DNA from: Candidatus Endomicrobiellum agilis
GTDB taxonomy: Bacteria > Elusimicrobiota > Endomicrobiia > Endomicrobiales > Endomicrobiaceae
NCBI GenBank assembly: GCA_020328155.1
Contig: JAIXMX010000007.1
Location: 1-64,000, forward strand
Direction: 5' to 3'
DNA length: 64,000 nt
Shown: positions 17,178-26,041 of the stretch, piece by piece
Numbering within the stretch: position 1 is the stretch's first letter
Layout of the letters: the number at the start of each line of letters is the position of its first letter
Notes under the pieces: model-generated
What the model was told of the DNA's origin: nothing
Seen by the model: the letters and a program-made list of their open reading frames with translations, nothing else
Database searches by the model: none
Position numbers and translations under genes: made by a program

Positions 17178-18577
17178 TATTTGTTTCTCTGTTCTAAAAT
17201 ATTATAAAACTCTGCATAAATTTCTTCCAATTTCATAGCCCTTGAAGCTTTAAATAAAAATACGGAATCACTGTCAACGGGAGTCTGCTCAAGCTCATTC
17301 AAAAGAGCATCCGCGTCTCTCGAATGAAAAACACTTCTATTCTTTAAAGCTTCTTTTGTATAAAGAGTCATTTCGCCTAAAAGACAAACGGAATTTATGT
17401 TTTGGGAATCAATAAATTTCCCAAGCTCAAAGTGATAATAGGCTGATTTATCGCCGAGTTCGAGCATATCGCCCAGCACAAGATTAATTTTTTTTCCAAT
17501 GTAGGACTGCAATACTGCTTGTATCGCTTTTTTTACCGAAGACGGATTTGCATTGTAAGCGTCATTTATTAGAACAACGTTTGCATTAGTTACGAGAGTT
17601 TCCATCCGCATTTTAGGCGGCATAAAATTTTCTACGCCGTATTTTATTTCATCAAGAGAAAATCCAAATCCGATGGCGCAGGAAGCGGCAGCCAAAACGT
17701 TTGCCACATTAAACCTGCCTCTTGCAGACATTGTAATTTTTACCGTAGATTCTCTATAAAAAAGCTCAAAATCCGTCTTATCGGAACACAATACTATATT
17801 TCTAGCGCGCACATCCGCCGACACGTCTAAAGCGAATGTAATAATTCTACGTCCGCCGGACTGAGATATCGTTCTCAAAAGCTCGTCATCATTATTTATA
17901 ACGATGAAACCGTTTTCTTTTACACTATCAAACAAAACTTTTTTCTCTTCAAATACGCCTTTTGGAGAAATAAAAGTTTCCAAATGCGAAAACCCGACGT
18001 TCGTAATAATTCCGACATCCGGTTTTAAAATATCAGACAATATCTTAATTTCGCCGCGTAAAGACGTTCCCATCTCAAAAACGGCGTACTCAATATCCGA
18101 AGTTAAATTAAACACCGAAAGAGGAAGTCCTATTCTGTTATTAAAATTGCCTTTATTTGAAAGCGTTCGCCCTTTTTTATTAAAAATTGAAACCAGTATC
18201 TCTTTTGTAGTGGTCTTGCCGTTCGATCCAGTAATGCCGACTGTTTTTACATCTTTAAATTTTATTCTGTACGCTTTTGCAAGTTCTCCAAGGGCAATAA
18301 GCGTATCGTCAGTTTTAACTATTGAAGTAGAACCCGGGAGAGATTTCAAGAAATCATTTCTATCCTTTGAATACACCACGGCGACAGCGCCTTTGTCAAC
18401 AGCTTCTTTTATAAAATCATGTCCATCGTAGCAATCACCCTGTATGGCAAAATACACTTCGTCTTTTCTTATTGTTCTCGAATCTATTGAAACACCTTTT
18501 ATCTGGAAATCGGGATCCCCCGTTATAAATTTTCCGCCAACAGCTCTTATTAAATCTCTTAGATGAAATGTTTCCAT
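17177..18577 (-). CDS. murF: UDP-MurNAc-tripeptide:D-Ala-D-Ala ligase
   Basis: Adds D-Ala-D-Ala to complete the pentapeptide precursor. It has 466 residues: an N-terminal substrate domain, the ATP loop TGSNGKTTTKE (116-126), the central EMGTSLRGEI block and the C-terminal NDAYNANPSSV and LGDMLELG motifs. The start overlaps the murE stop (TAATG) and its stop overlaps mraY. Complete. Confidence 0.97.
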   Translation of the reverse strand: METFHLRDLIRAVGGKFITGDPDFQIKGVSIDSRTIRKDEVYFAIQGDCYDGHDFIKEAVDKGAVAVVYSKDRNDFLKSLPGSTSIVKTDDTLIALGELAKAYRIKFKDVKTVGITGSNGKTTTKEILVSIFNKKGRTLSNKGNFNNRIGLPLSVFNLTSDIEYAVFEMGTSLRGEIKILSDILKPDVGIITNVGFSHLETFISPKGVFEEKKVLFDSVKENGFIVINNDDELLRTISQSGGRRIITFALDVSADVRARNIVLCSDKTDFELFYRESTVKITMSARGRFNVANVLAAASCAIGFGFSLDEIKYGVENFMPPKMRMETLVTNANVVLINDAYNANPSSVKKAIQAVLQSYIGKKINLVLGDMLELGDKSAYYHFELGKFIDSQNINSVCLLGEMTLYTKEALKNRSVFHSRDADALLNELEQTPVDSDSVFLFKASRAMKLEEIYAEFYNILEQRNK

Positions 18578-20100
18578 TAAAAGATAAACTCTCCTTGCCC
18601 CATTTGTTTTTCTGCAATTTTTTGTTTCTCTTTTAAATCGATGTATTTTTCGGCAATTTCTATATCGTTAAAATGAACTTTTTCACTGTCTATAACCTGA
18701 TAAGTCTCATGTCCTTTTCCAGCGAGCAAAACAATATCGTCTTTATCCGCCATCATAACAGCCTCTTTTATTGCTGTTTCTCTGTCAACCACAACTTTAT
18801 AATTTTTTTGGGCAGCTCTCTTTATTCCGACTTCTATATCCAAAATTATCTCTTGGGGATTCTCCGTTCTCGGATTGTCGGACGTTACAAAAACAAAATC
18901 GCTCATTCCGACGGCAGTTTTCCCCATCAACGGTCTTTTTGTTCTATCTCTGTCGCCACCACAACCAAAAACAGTTATAATTCTTTTGTGGGCTATTTCT
19001 TTTAAAGCTTGTAAAACATTTTTTAAAGCGTCGGCAGTATGCGCATAATCAACAACCACTTCAAATCCCAGTCCTTTAGTATTAACTCTTTCAAGTCTGC
19101 CGGGCACCCGTTCAGAGTTATTTAATCCTTCGACAGCTTTCTCAAAAGAGATTCCGCTGCAAACGGCAGCGGCAAAAGCCGCTAAAGCATTGTAAACATT
19201 ATAAAGTCCTATATGTTTTATCCCGATTTTTGCTCTTTCATTGCAAAAAACCAAGTCAAATATGCCGCCATTATTTGCGATTTTAATATTCTCGGCTTTA
19301 AAATCCGCCCCTCCCTCAAACACGGAATAAGGTTTTATTCCGGCGTTGATTCCCATTTTTAAAAGTCTTTTTCCGTATTCGTCATCGGCGTTAATTATAG
19401 CATACTTCCCGCTGCTTTTCTTGCCTGCTCCAAGCCCCTTAAACAGCATGGATTTAGCCTCAAAATAGCTGTTCATATCTTTATGGAAATCTAAATGATC
19501 TCGCGTTAAATTTGTAAAAATGGCAACATCAAATTCTATTCCGTAAACCCTGCCCAAATTTAAAGCATGCGAAGACACTTCTATTACAAGGTATTTAATG
19601 CCGATATCTACCATTTCTCTCATAATTCTGTAAATATCTAAAGACTGCGGCGTTGTATTGTCCGCTTCAATAATTTTACCTTTATATCTATAATTAACCG
19701 TGCCAATAACACCGCAGTCAACGCCCGAATTTGCAAATATGCTTTCAATCATATAAGTAATCGTCGTCTTGCCGTTTGTACCAGTTACGCCTATAATGTT
19801 TAATTCTCTGTCGGGATAATTATAAAATCTAGCGCTAAAAAGCGCCATAAAACGAAAAATATCTTTAACAATAACCTGGGTTGCATTAGTATCGTGCTTC
19901 GAATCAACAATAACCACGGAAGCTCCTTTTGCCACCGCTTCGTCAATATATTTTCTGCCATCGGTATTATGACCGGGGAGCGCAAAAAAAGCGTAATCCT
20001 TTCTAATTTTTCTTGAATCAAACGACAGTCCCAATACCTCGGTATTTTCATTTCCTGTAACAACCACATTCTCATAAGATAAAAGTTCTTTTAATTTCAT
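18577..20100 (-). CDS. murE: UDP-MurNAc-dipeptide:meso-DAP ligase
   Basis: Adds the third residue of the stem peptide. It has 507 residues. TGTNGKTT (106-113) is the ATP loop. SDNPRTENP near residue 420 holds the DNPR motif that selects meso-diaminopimelate rather than lysine, which identifies the wall type. AAGGATAA precedes the ATG. A 151-base gap separates it from ftsI, the only real gap in the cluster. Confidence 0.97.
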   Translation of the reverse strand: MKLKELLSYENVVVTGNENTEVLGLSFDSRKIRKDYAFFALPGHNTDGRKYIDEAVAKGASVVIVDSKHDTNATQVIVKDIFRFMALFSARFYNYPDRELNIIGVTGTNGKTTITYMIESIFANSGVDCGVIGTVNYRYKGKIIEADNTTPQSLDIYRIMREMVDIGIKYLVIEVSSHALNLGRVYGIEFDVAIFTNLTRDHLDFHKDMNSYFEAKSMLFKGLGAGKKSSGKYAIINADDEYGKRLLKMGINAGIKPYSVFEGGADFKAENIKIANNGGIFDLVFCNERAKIGIKHIGLYNVYNALAAFAAAVCSGISFEKAVEGLNNSERVPGRLERVNTKGLGFEVVVDYAHTADALKNVLQALKEIAHKRIITVFGCGGDRDRTKRPLMGKTAVGMSDFVFVTSDNPRTENPQEIILDIEVGIKRAAQKNYKVVVDRETAIKEAVMMADKDDIVLLAGKGHETYQVIDSEKVHFNDIEIAEKYIDLKEKQKIAEKQMGQGEFIF

Positions 20101-20251
20101 TATTTATCCTTCTGCTTAAATAAGTTGCCGGTTAAAGATATCGTCCGACGACTCATCCACCTACCCAAGAAAGGAGGGATATAGGAGAAAAAAAACGTTG
20201 CAAGACTGTTCCGCAGTAAAAGAAAAGGACGCTGCAATAGTAAACTGTTGG

Positions 20252-22036
20252 TTACTTCTGAAGTGGCAATTTATCGACATCATCTTTTTCAATACCTAAG
20301 TACTCTGCAATTCTTTTTGCAATCTTTGCAAAAACGGGAGACGCGACCGAAGTCGCATAATAACTGCTGCCTTTAGGTTCGTCAATAACAACAAGTATGA
20401 CAACTTTTGGATTCATAGCAGGCAACATACCGCAAAATGAAGCGGTATAATATTTTGCGGAATAAGTTTTTATCGTAGGATCAACTTTCTGCGCTGTCCC
20501 GGTTTTTCCGCCCGTGGTATATCCCGGAACTTTCGCACTTCTGCCGGTGCCGAAATCCACGACATTCTTTAAAAGTTTTTTCACCATTTGCGCAGTTTCA
20601 ACGGAAACAACTCTTCTTATTTCTTTTAAGTCAAAAACACTAGCAGTCATTTCATCATCAGTCTCCCCCACATTCCGCCTCTCTTGCGAAGTCGCAGCAT
20701 CTTTAGCTGACGCCGTTTCACTATCGGCTCTCCTTATATCCTGTATTAGAGACGGTTTCATTAACACCCCGTCGTTTGCAATAGCAGAAAAAGCGTTTAT
20801 GAGCTGAAGCGCCGTAACTCCTATGCCCTGTCCGAAAGAAATTGTAGGCAGAGATAAAGCATTCCATTTTTTTACGTCCATTAAAAGACCTTTTGCCTCG
20901 CCCGGTAAATCAATGCCCGTCAAGGAGTAAAAACCGAATTTCTTTATATATTCGTAAAAGTTTTCGCGGTCAAGTTTTTGCGCAATTTTTATCATGCCTA
21001 TATTTGACGACTGCTCCATAATCTTGCATAAAGATGCGCTGCCGCTGATTTTATGGTCGTCCTTTATGGTATGTCCCGCAATTTTATATTTGCCGTTTTC
21101 CAAATAAAAACTATCTGTAAATTTTATCTTTCCCAACTCTAAAGCCGCCGCAATAGCGACAATTTTAAAAGTCGACCCCGGCTCGTAAATATCGCTTATG
21201 GCTGAATTCCTCAAAACCCTTATATCTCTAATTTTTTCTGAAGAATCAAAGTCAGGCAGAGAAACCATCGCAAGAATATTTCCAGTTTTAGGATCCTGAA
21301 CGATGCATATCGCTTTTTTCGCTTTATGCTTGTCAAAAGCTTCCCGCAGTTCTTGTTCCGCTATAAATTGTACGGTTCTGTCTATACTTAGTATAACATC
21401 TTGCCCACATATTTTCGGCGCATCGGCAAATCCACTTTGTATTATGCGACCTCGTCCATCTCTTATCGTTTTAGTCATAACAGTATTTCCGGATAAAGAT
21501 TCGTTGTAGGTTTTCTCAATACCTTCAAGTCCGTTCCCGTCATATCCTATTATTCCAAGAATATGAGCGAGAAGTCTGCCTTCCGGATACTGTCTTATAT
21601 ATTTGCTCTCAAACCCGACGCCTTTCAATTTCTCATTTTTAATTCTATCAACAACATCAGCATCAATATTAAAAGCTACGGGGACATAAGACGTTTCCCC
21701 TAATTCGACTAAACTTTTTTCTTTGATTTTTATTCCGTTTTCAGCTAAAACGTTTTTCACTCTGTCAAAATCTTTTATTATCTTAGGATCAAGGAAAACG
21801 CTATATTTTTTCACGCTTGAGGCAAGAACTTTCTCTTTCGAATCCAAAATATCGCCGCGTCTTGACACTTCAATATTTTCACGATTAACCATTTTTCTGA
21901 CCGCACGGCTTATCTTGCCGTGCAAAAAAATCTGCACATATACGAGTTTCGCAAATAAAATAAAAAAGACTGTCAGTATTATAAGTACCAGCACAGTCTT
22001 TCTATCAATTCGTTTTTTACTTCTTTTTTTCACCAT
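20252..22036 (-). CDS. ftsI: septal class B penicillin-binding protein
   Basis: Transpeptidase that cross-links septal peptidoglycan. From the ATG at 22036 it has 594 residues; a TTG at 22057 is the alternative. Layout: basic N-terminus, one membrane span (about 15-37), dimerisation domain, transpeptidase domain with EPGSTFK (SxxK), SSNIG (SxN) and GGKTGTAQ (KTG). No C-terminal PASTA repeats. An inserted Ala/Glu/Arg-rich stretch lies before the KTG region. It lies within or just after the ftsL end. Confidence 0.95.
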   Translation of the reverse strand: MVKKRSKKRIDRKTVLVLIILTVFFILFAKLVYVQIFLHGKISRAVRKMVNRENIEVSRRGDILDSKEKVLASSVKKYSVFLDPKIIKDFDRVKNVLAENGIKIKEKSLVELGETSYVPVAFNIDADVVDRIKNEKLKGVGFESKYIRQYPEGRLLAHILGIIGYDGNGLEGIEKTYNESLSGNTVMTKTIRDGRGRIIQSGFADAPKICGQDVILSIDRTVQFIAEQELREAFDKHKAKKAICIVQDPKTGNILAMVSLPDFDSSEKIRDIRVLRNSAISDIYEPGSTFKIVAIAAALELGKIKFTDSFYLENGKYKIAGHTIKDDHKISGSASLCKIMEQSSNIGMIKIAQKLDRENFYEYIKKFGFYSLTGIDLPGEAKGLLMDVKKWNALSLPTISFGQGIGVTALQLINAFSAIANDGVLMKPSLIQDIRRADSETASAKDAATSQERRNVGETDDEMTASVFDLKEIRRVVSVETAQMVKKLLKNVVDFGTGRSAKVPGYTTGGKTGTAQKVDPTIKTYSAKYYTASFCGMLPAMNPKVVILVVIDEPKGSSYYATSVASPVFAKIAKRIAEYLGIEKDDVDKLPLQK

Positions 22037-22049
22037 CTCAAGGAGAACC

Positions 22050-22301
22050 CTAATCAATGTAAACTATGGAATTTTCATCTGGCTTGAAAAGATTTCTTTC
22101 TTCTGCAATTTTGTGCATCTTATCAAGAGCAAGTATTGAATTAATTTTCATCTGCAAAGATTTATTTTCTGAATTGATTTTATCATACTCCGCCCGCAAG
22201 CTGCTAATTTTATAAGCAAATCTCGTGGAAGTATTCTGCTGCCAAAGGTAAATAAAGACGCTTAAAATTATCAATACAACCGCTAAAAACGATTTATACA
22301 C
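22050..22301 (-). CDS. ftsL: cell-division protein FtsL-like
   Basis: Small bitopic divisome protein. It has 83 residues: a membrane span at about 4-21, then a heptad-like coiled coil (KISSLRAEYDKINSENKSLQMKI) outside the membrane. Sequence conservation in the family is weak; the call rests on size, topology and position between rsmH and ftsI. The start is GTG at 22301, overlapping the rsmH end by eight bases. Confidence 0.85.
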   Translation of the reverse strand: MYKSFLAVVLIILSVFIYLWQQNTSTRFAYKISSLRAEYDKINSENKSLQMKINSILALDKMHKIAEERNLFKPDENSIVYID

Positions 22302-23169
22302 TTATTTTCTCTGCCGCTCTTATTTTTGCGCTTCTGCTTCTGGGATTGATCTTTACCTCTTCTTTCAAAGCCGTAACAACTTTTTTCGTAAGTATTTTGT
22401 ATATTCCACATTCGGAATTTTGCTTAAAGTTCAGTTTTACAATTCTGTCTTCAAGAGAATGGAAACTTATTATCACCGTTCTGCCGCCGGCGTTTAACAA
22501 TTCTGGAGCGACACGCAGCAAAGTCTCCAAATTTTTAAGCTCGTCGTTTATAAAAATTCTTAAAGCCTGAAAAACTTTAGTCGCAGGACTTACTTTACCT
22601 TCACGCCTTTTCACAGAGCATATCACAGTTTGCAGTTCAGATGCCGTATTTATTATCCCCCTTTTTCTTCGCAAAAGAATCGCGGAGGCAATCTGCCTTG
22701 ATTTGTATTCTTCGCCGTATTTATAAAAAATATCAGCTAGATCTTCATACGAATACGAATTAACAACCTCTTTCGCCGTCAAATTATTTCTTCTATCCAT
22801 TCTCATATCAAGAATATTAGAATTGAATGAAAATCCCCTGTCTAAATCGTCAAACTGTTTTGAAGAAACGCCGATATCGGCTAAGATGCCATCAACACTA
22901 TTTACGTTTACGTTTGATAGAGCTTCTTTTATATTTTTAAAATTATTCCTTACAAATATTACTCTTTCGCCAAATTCTTTTTCTTTTTCAACAAATCTTT
23001 TTAAAGAGTCTTCATCCCAGTCAAAAGCAACTATTTTGACGTCTTTGAACTTATCAAGCAAATATGAAGTATGCCCGCCATCACCGAAAGTGCAATCGAC
23101 ATATAAACCGTCAGGTTTATTGATTAAATACTGCAATGTTTCTAAAGGCATTACGGGAATATGGCGCAT
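22294..23169 (-). CDS. rsmH: 16S rRNA m4C1402 methyltransferase
   Basis: N4-methylates C1402 in the 30S decoding site (formerly MraW). It has 291 residues: HIPVMPLE at the start, SAM loop VDCTFGDGGHT (24-34), LADIGVSSKQFD and ISFHSLEDRIVK. It heads the dcw run. No mraZ precedes it; hisG lies upstream instead after 144 bases. The ribosome site is not obvious. Confidence 0.95.
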   Translation of the reverse strand: MRHIPVMPLETLQYLINKPDGLYVDCTFGDGGHTSYLLDKFKDVKIVAFDWDEDSLKRFVEKEKEFGERVIFVRNNFKNIKEALSNVNVNSVDGILADIGVSSKQFDDLDRGFSFNSNILDMRMDRRNNLTAKEVVNSYSYEDLADIFYKYGEEYKSRQIASAILLRRKRGIINTASELQTVICSVKRREGKVSPATKVFQALRIFINDELKNLETLLRVAPELLNAGGRTVIISFHSLEDRIVKLNFKQNSECGIYKILTKKVVTALKEEVKINPRSRSAKIRAAEKISV

Positions 23170-23313
23170 TTCAGGTAGCGTCCGCTATACTTAAAAATCA
23201 ATACTTTCAAGACTGCAATTATTGCAAAAAACATAAAACACCTTAAGTCTGGAAATAACGACGAAAGACAAGCGCTGCGATCAGAGACTGGCGCGAAGCG
23301 AATTATATGTTTT

Positions 23314-24189
23314 TTAATAGATTATTTTATTTAACGGATACTCAATAATGTCTGTCGCTCCGGATTTTTTCAGTGCAGGGATTATTTTTTTAACAGTCCG
23401 TTCTTCTATAATAATTTCCAGGGCAACCCAGTTTTTATCGCTCAATTGCGATATTGTAGGTTTTCTAAGCGCGGGAAGAACGGCTGAAACTTTTTCCAAA
23501 AACTGAAGAGGAACATTCATCTTCAATCCCACCATTCCTTCCGTCGCAAGCGCCCCCCTTAGAAGCAATGACATACTTTCAATTTTTTCTTTTTTCCATG
23601 CGTCTTCCAACGCGGCGGTATTTGCAATAAATCTTGTGGTCGAAGAAAGCATCTCGTCGATTACTCTCAATTTATTCGCCCTCAGAGACGACCCTGTTTC
23701 AGTAAGTTCAACTATTGCGTCAACAAGTTTGCCTGCTTTTGCTTCCGTCGCTCCCCATGAAAACTCAATATCTGCTTTAACCTTGTTTTTTGCAAAATAT
23801 TTTTTTGTATAATTTAAAAGTTCAGTCGCAACCCGTTTTCCTTGCAAATCTTTTATAGATTTGATTTTCGAATCCTCAGGCACTGCCAAAACCCATCTCA
23901 CAGGTCTAAATCCCGATTTCGCATAATTCAATTCACATATCTCTTTAACTTTCGCGCCGCTTTCACAAATCCAATCATAACCAGTAAGTCCGGCATCAAA
24001 AAAACCGTCCTGAACATATCTCGCCATTTCTTGGGAACGCACAAGCATTATTTCTAACTCTTCATCATCAGATATCGGGTAATATGATCTCGATGACACG
24101 CTTATTCTCGTACCTGCTTTTCTAAACAATTCAACCGTTGAATCCTGAAGACTCCCTTTTGGAAAACCCAATTTTAATTTTTTCATCAT
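23314..24189 (-). CDS. hisG: ATP phosphoribosyltransferase, long form
   Basis: First step of histidine synthesis, joining ATP and PRPP. At 291 residues it is the long form with a C-terminal ACT-like regulatory domain (about 215-291) that usually senses histidine and needs no His[11 protein letters not shown] near the N-terminus and [18 protein letters not shown] are family blocks. AGGAGATATT precedes two adjacent ATGs (24189 and 24186). No other his gene is in the window. Confidence 0.95.
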   Translation of the reverse strand: MMKKLKLGFPKGSLQDSTVELFRKAGTRISVSSRSYYPISDDEELEIMLVRSQEMARYVQDGFFDAGLTGYDWICESGAKVKEICELNYAKSGFRPVRWVLAVPEDSKIKSIKDLQGKRVATELLNYTKKYFAKNKVKADIEFSWGATEAKAGKLVDAIVELTETGSSLRANKLRVIDEMLSSTTRFIANTAALEDAWKKEKIESMSLLLRGALATEGMVGLKMNVPLQFLEKVSAVLPALRKPTISQLSDKNWVALEIIIEERTVKKIIPALKKSGATDIIEYPLNKIIY

Positions 24190-24204
24190 AATATCTCCTA
24201 AATC

Positions 24205-24660
24205 TTATTTTCGGCGTTCCATTATTTTTCTTTCAAGCAATTGCGGAACATAATCTTTAAATACCGGAATCTTAGACTGCATTATGTTGGAAATAGTTTT
24301 ATATATATGAGAAGTCCTGTCAGAGACATGATTTCCGCAAATTACCGTAGGAACTATTATATTGACAGACACTATAAGCCAAATGCAGGCGCTTAACACA
24401 GCCCCGCCGATTTTATCCAAGATATTCAGGTAGAAAAAGCTAATTAGCCTCAACGTAAAGCCGCCAGCCATAATAGCAAGTAGGGCAGTTATTGCAAAGA
24501 CTAAATAGAAATTTATTCCTTCTTGATAAGGATACTTACTTGCGGCAAAAATCGCCAAAAAGCCTGCAAGACCCGCAAAAAAAGTTCTTGTAAAACCCGC
24601 GCGCCAGCCAAGCCACGCTGTCAGAAATACGCTTAGCGTCAAAAAAATATCTATTGCCAA
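24205..24660 (-). CDS. CvpA-type membrane protein
   Basis: It has 151 residues with four hydrophobic segments (about 3-20, 26-44, 51-72, 82-105) and a charged C-terminal tail. The GWRAGFTRTFF pattern after the first span is typical of CvpA (colicin V production) proteins. The family is linked to envelope homeostasis but its biochemical role is unsettled. The start appears to be TTG at 24660. It lies 15 bases upstream of hisG and is probably co-transcribed with it. Confidence 0.75.
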   Translation of the reverse strand: MAIDIFLTLSVFLTAWLGWRAGFTRTFFAGLAGFLAIFAASKYPYQEGINFYLVFAITALLAIMAGGFTLRLISFFYLNILDKIGGAVLSACIWLIVSVNIIVPTVICGNHVSDRTSHIYKTISNIMQSKIPVFKDYVPQLLERKIMERRK

Positions 24661-24687
24661 ATCTGCGCCTATCCTTTATCCTTATAT

Positions 24688-25920
24688 CTATACTAAGCCG
24701 ACTGTAACTATCCCACTTGCAAGCTTCGGATAGAAATACGTCGATTTCTGTGGCATCATCTCATTATTTAAACTGACAGTTTTTAAAGATTCAATAGTCG
24801 TCGCTGGAATTATAATTGCAATTCTTCCGGTTTTCTGTGCAAGTAACACCGCTTCCTTATCGTTTTCTACATAAGTGAATTCCGAAGCATTGATGTCCGG
24901 CATAAGAACATAATGCAAAGCGCTTACCGCCAGATTTCTATAGGCTTTGCTTTTGACGAGCATAGCTTTTTTGAGAAACGCTTCTTTTTTTGTCGTTAAA
25001 ATTCTGTATTTACCATCTTTAAAAACCATTATTATAGGTTGAATTTCCTTTTTGGAAAGTTTTTGAAAATCTTTTGACGGATGCACATTAAAGTATTTTT
25101 CAATGTTTAACTCCAAATTCATAGGCGACTTAATAACCATATGAACAGGACAGATTGAAATCCCCGGATATTCCATAGGACATAGATATGTCAAAACACA
25201 ATTATATTCTTCTTCCGAAGAATAATTTTCATCTTTTCCTTTTCTTTCCTGACTGTAATCCTCACGCAGTTTCATATCTATGGCAACTATCCGCTGTAAA
25301 TACTTTTTTATACGACAAATATTTTTCAATCGTTTTAATTATACATCTATTGCTGACAACCCATAACTTATGGAACGTCCCTTCTCTATCTCTAGCCGCC
25401 GGCGAAGGCGCTCTTCTCGCCATTTTTCTGCAAATATCCGCAACTACAAGGTTTCTGTCTTCAAATAAACCGAAAACGGAATTGGTATTTGTTTTTATCA
25501 ACCAAAAGTTTCAGTTTGTCAGTTTTATATTTTGCAAGCGTTTTTTCATGCAATTTATAAAACCTTTCCCAGAATATGGATTGTCGAGTTTTAAAGCCGC
25601 AAAAAAACCTTTTCTTGTCATTTTAGTTCTACGAATCTCAAAAACCTGCTCATAAAAATACAAAGCCGGTTCCTTATCGCATATAAGTACGCCGCCACTC
25701 TGCTATTCTTTAAACAAATCGACGGCATTTTTGTATTTATTATTTCTGTCTCCAGAATCTGACAATTCAATGTTTGCCATATTAAAAGGCGAAAGTTTTC
25801 GAAGCCACTCTTTGTCTCTGGGGTTTATAACGTCATAAGGAGGGCATATAAAACTTGTAGTAACAGTAGTAATTATCTTTTGAATATCTTATTGCCTGAA
25901 ACAGCTTTTATCTCAGCCAT
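24688..25920 (-). pseudogene. DUF1015-family protein, broken
   Basis: A full-length homologue is readable only by switching frames. The start ATG at 25920 has a strong AAGGAG site and gives MAEIKAVSGN. A shift leads to CPPYDVINPRDKEWLRKLSP, then an in-frame TAG at 25705-25703 where the reading ...LFKE*QSGG suggests a lost tryptophan. ALYFYEQVFEIRRTKMTRKG follows. Another shift gives VFTADSCHRYETA, where the family has a GHHRYETAL-type motif, and a last shift gives the C-terminal 200 residues (24688-25329). DUF1015 proteins are common and of unknown activity. Clearly inactivated. Confidence 0.85.
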
Positions 25921-26003
25921 GTACTTCCCTCCCTCTCCTTCCCAGAAAATCCAGACATTTTACACCAGATTGAAACGCTAATTTTATCATAAGTACCTAT
26001 CAA

Positions 26004-26032
26004 TTGTCAAAAAACTTAAAATCTAGTACAAT
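26004..26032 (+). promoter_or_regulatory. sigma70-type promoter of the M23 peptidase gene
   Basis: TTGTCA (26004-26009), 17 bases, TACAAT (26027-26032). The ATG begins at 26042, only nine bases after the -10 box, so the transcript would carry a leader of about two to four bases. Confidence 0.6.
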
Positions 26033-26041
26033 AAGTTTATT

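Noticed and set aside
17904-18431. 175-codon ORF on + opposite murF
   Set aside because: Antisense shadow of MurF, which has all its motifs.
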